Source of the DNA: Bacteroidia bacterium
GTDB taxonomy: Bacteria; Bacteroidota; Bacteroidia; JAESSM01; NORP286
DNA length: 6,202 bases
Direction: 5' to 3'
NCBI GenBank assembly: GCA_016764115.1
Contig: JAESSM010000154.1
Location: forward strand, 24,922-31,123
The translations under genes and the position numbers were made by a program. Under the pieces are notes generated by a model. The model searched no databases and was not told the DNA's origin. It was given only the letters and a program-made list of their open reading frames with translations. Positions within the stretch are counted from its first letter, which is position 1. Each line of letters starts with the position of its first letter. Below are positions 6,197 through 6,202 of this stretch, piece by piece.

Positions 6197-6202
6197 AAAG
6201 GG

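Overview
The window looks like chromosomal DNA from a member of the Bacteroidota, most likely a Cytophagales or Flavobacteriia-type gliding or environmental lineage. Three things point there: a large secreted protein ending in a type A type IX secretion system (T9SS) sorting domain, a promoter matching the Bacteroidota TTG/TAnnTTTG consensus, and AT-rich DNA with weak or absent Shine-Dalgarno sites. No rRNA, tRNA, CRISPR array, transposase or phage gene is visible.

Layout. (1) Positions 1-743, minus strand: the 5' part of a secreted protein with two LysM (peptidoglycan-binding) domains, an acidic linker and a charged probable coiled coil. Its 3' end lies outside the window. (2) Positions 744-820: a short divergent intergenic region that must hold the promoters of both flanking genes. 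(3) Positions 821-2191, plus strand: a full-length long-form NfeD protein (456 aa), with a signal peptide, a ClpP-class Ser/Lys protease domain, a multi-span membrane domain and a C-terminal OB-fold. (4) Positions 2192-3007: an 816-base gene-free stretch. Its first half is a nested, MITE-like palindromic repeat block (about 2247-2593) with terminal inverted repeats, flanking direct repeats and two inner inverted-repeat pairs. Its second half is AT-rich DNA with short repeated motifs and a good Bacteroidota promoter just before the next gene. (5) Positions 3008-6028, plus strand: a 1006-aa exported, repeat-rich, adhesin-like surface protein with about five 54-residue repeats and a T9SS sorting domain. 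(6) Positions 6055-6082: a strong intrinsic terminator with a TTCG loop. (7) The last 120 bases are AT-rich and hold no gene, only a small palindrome at the edge.

All three proteins carry export signals and act at the cell envelope: peptidoglycan binding, membrane-protein quality control or membrane organisation, and surface adhesion. The two plus-strand genes are separated by the long repeat-bearing gap and the second has its own promoter, so they are probably not one operon. I see no new defence or mobile system with recognisable protein components. The least explained parts are the nested palindromic block and the tandem-repeat surface protein.
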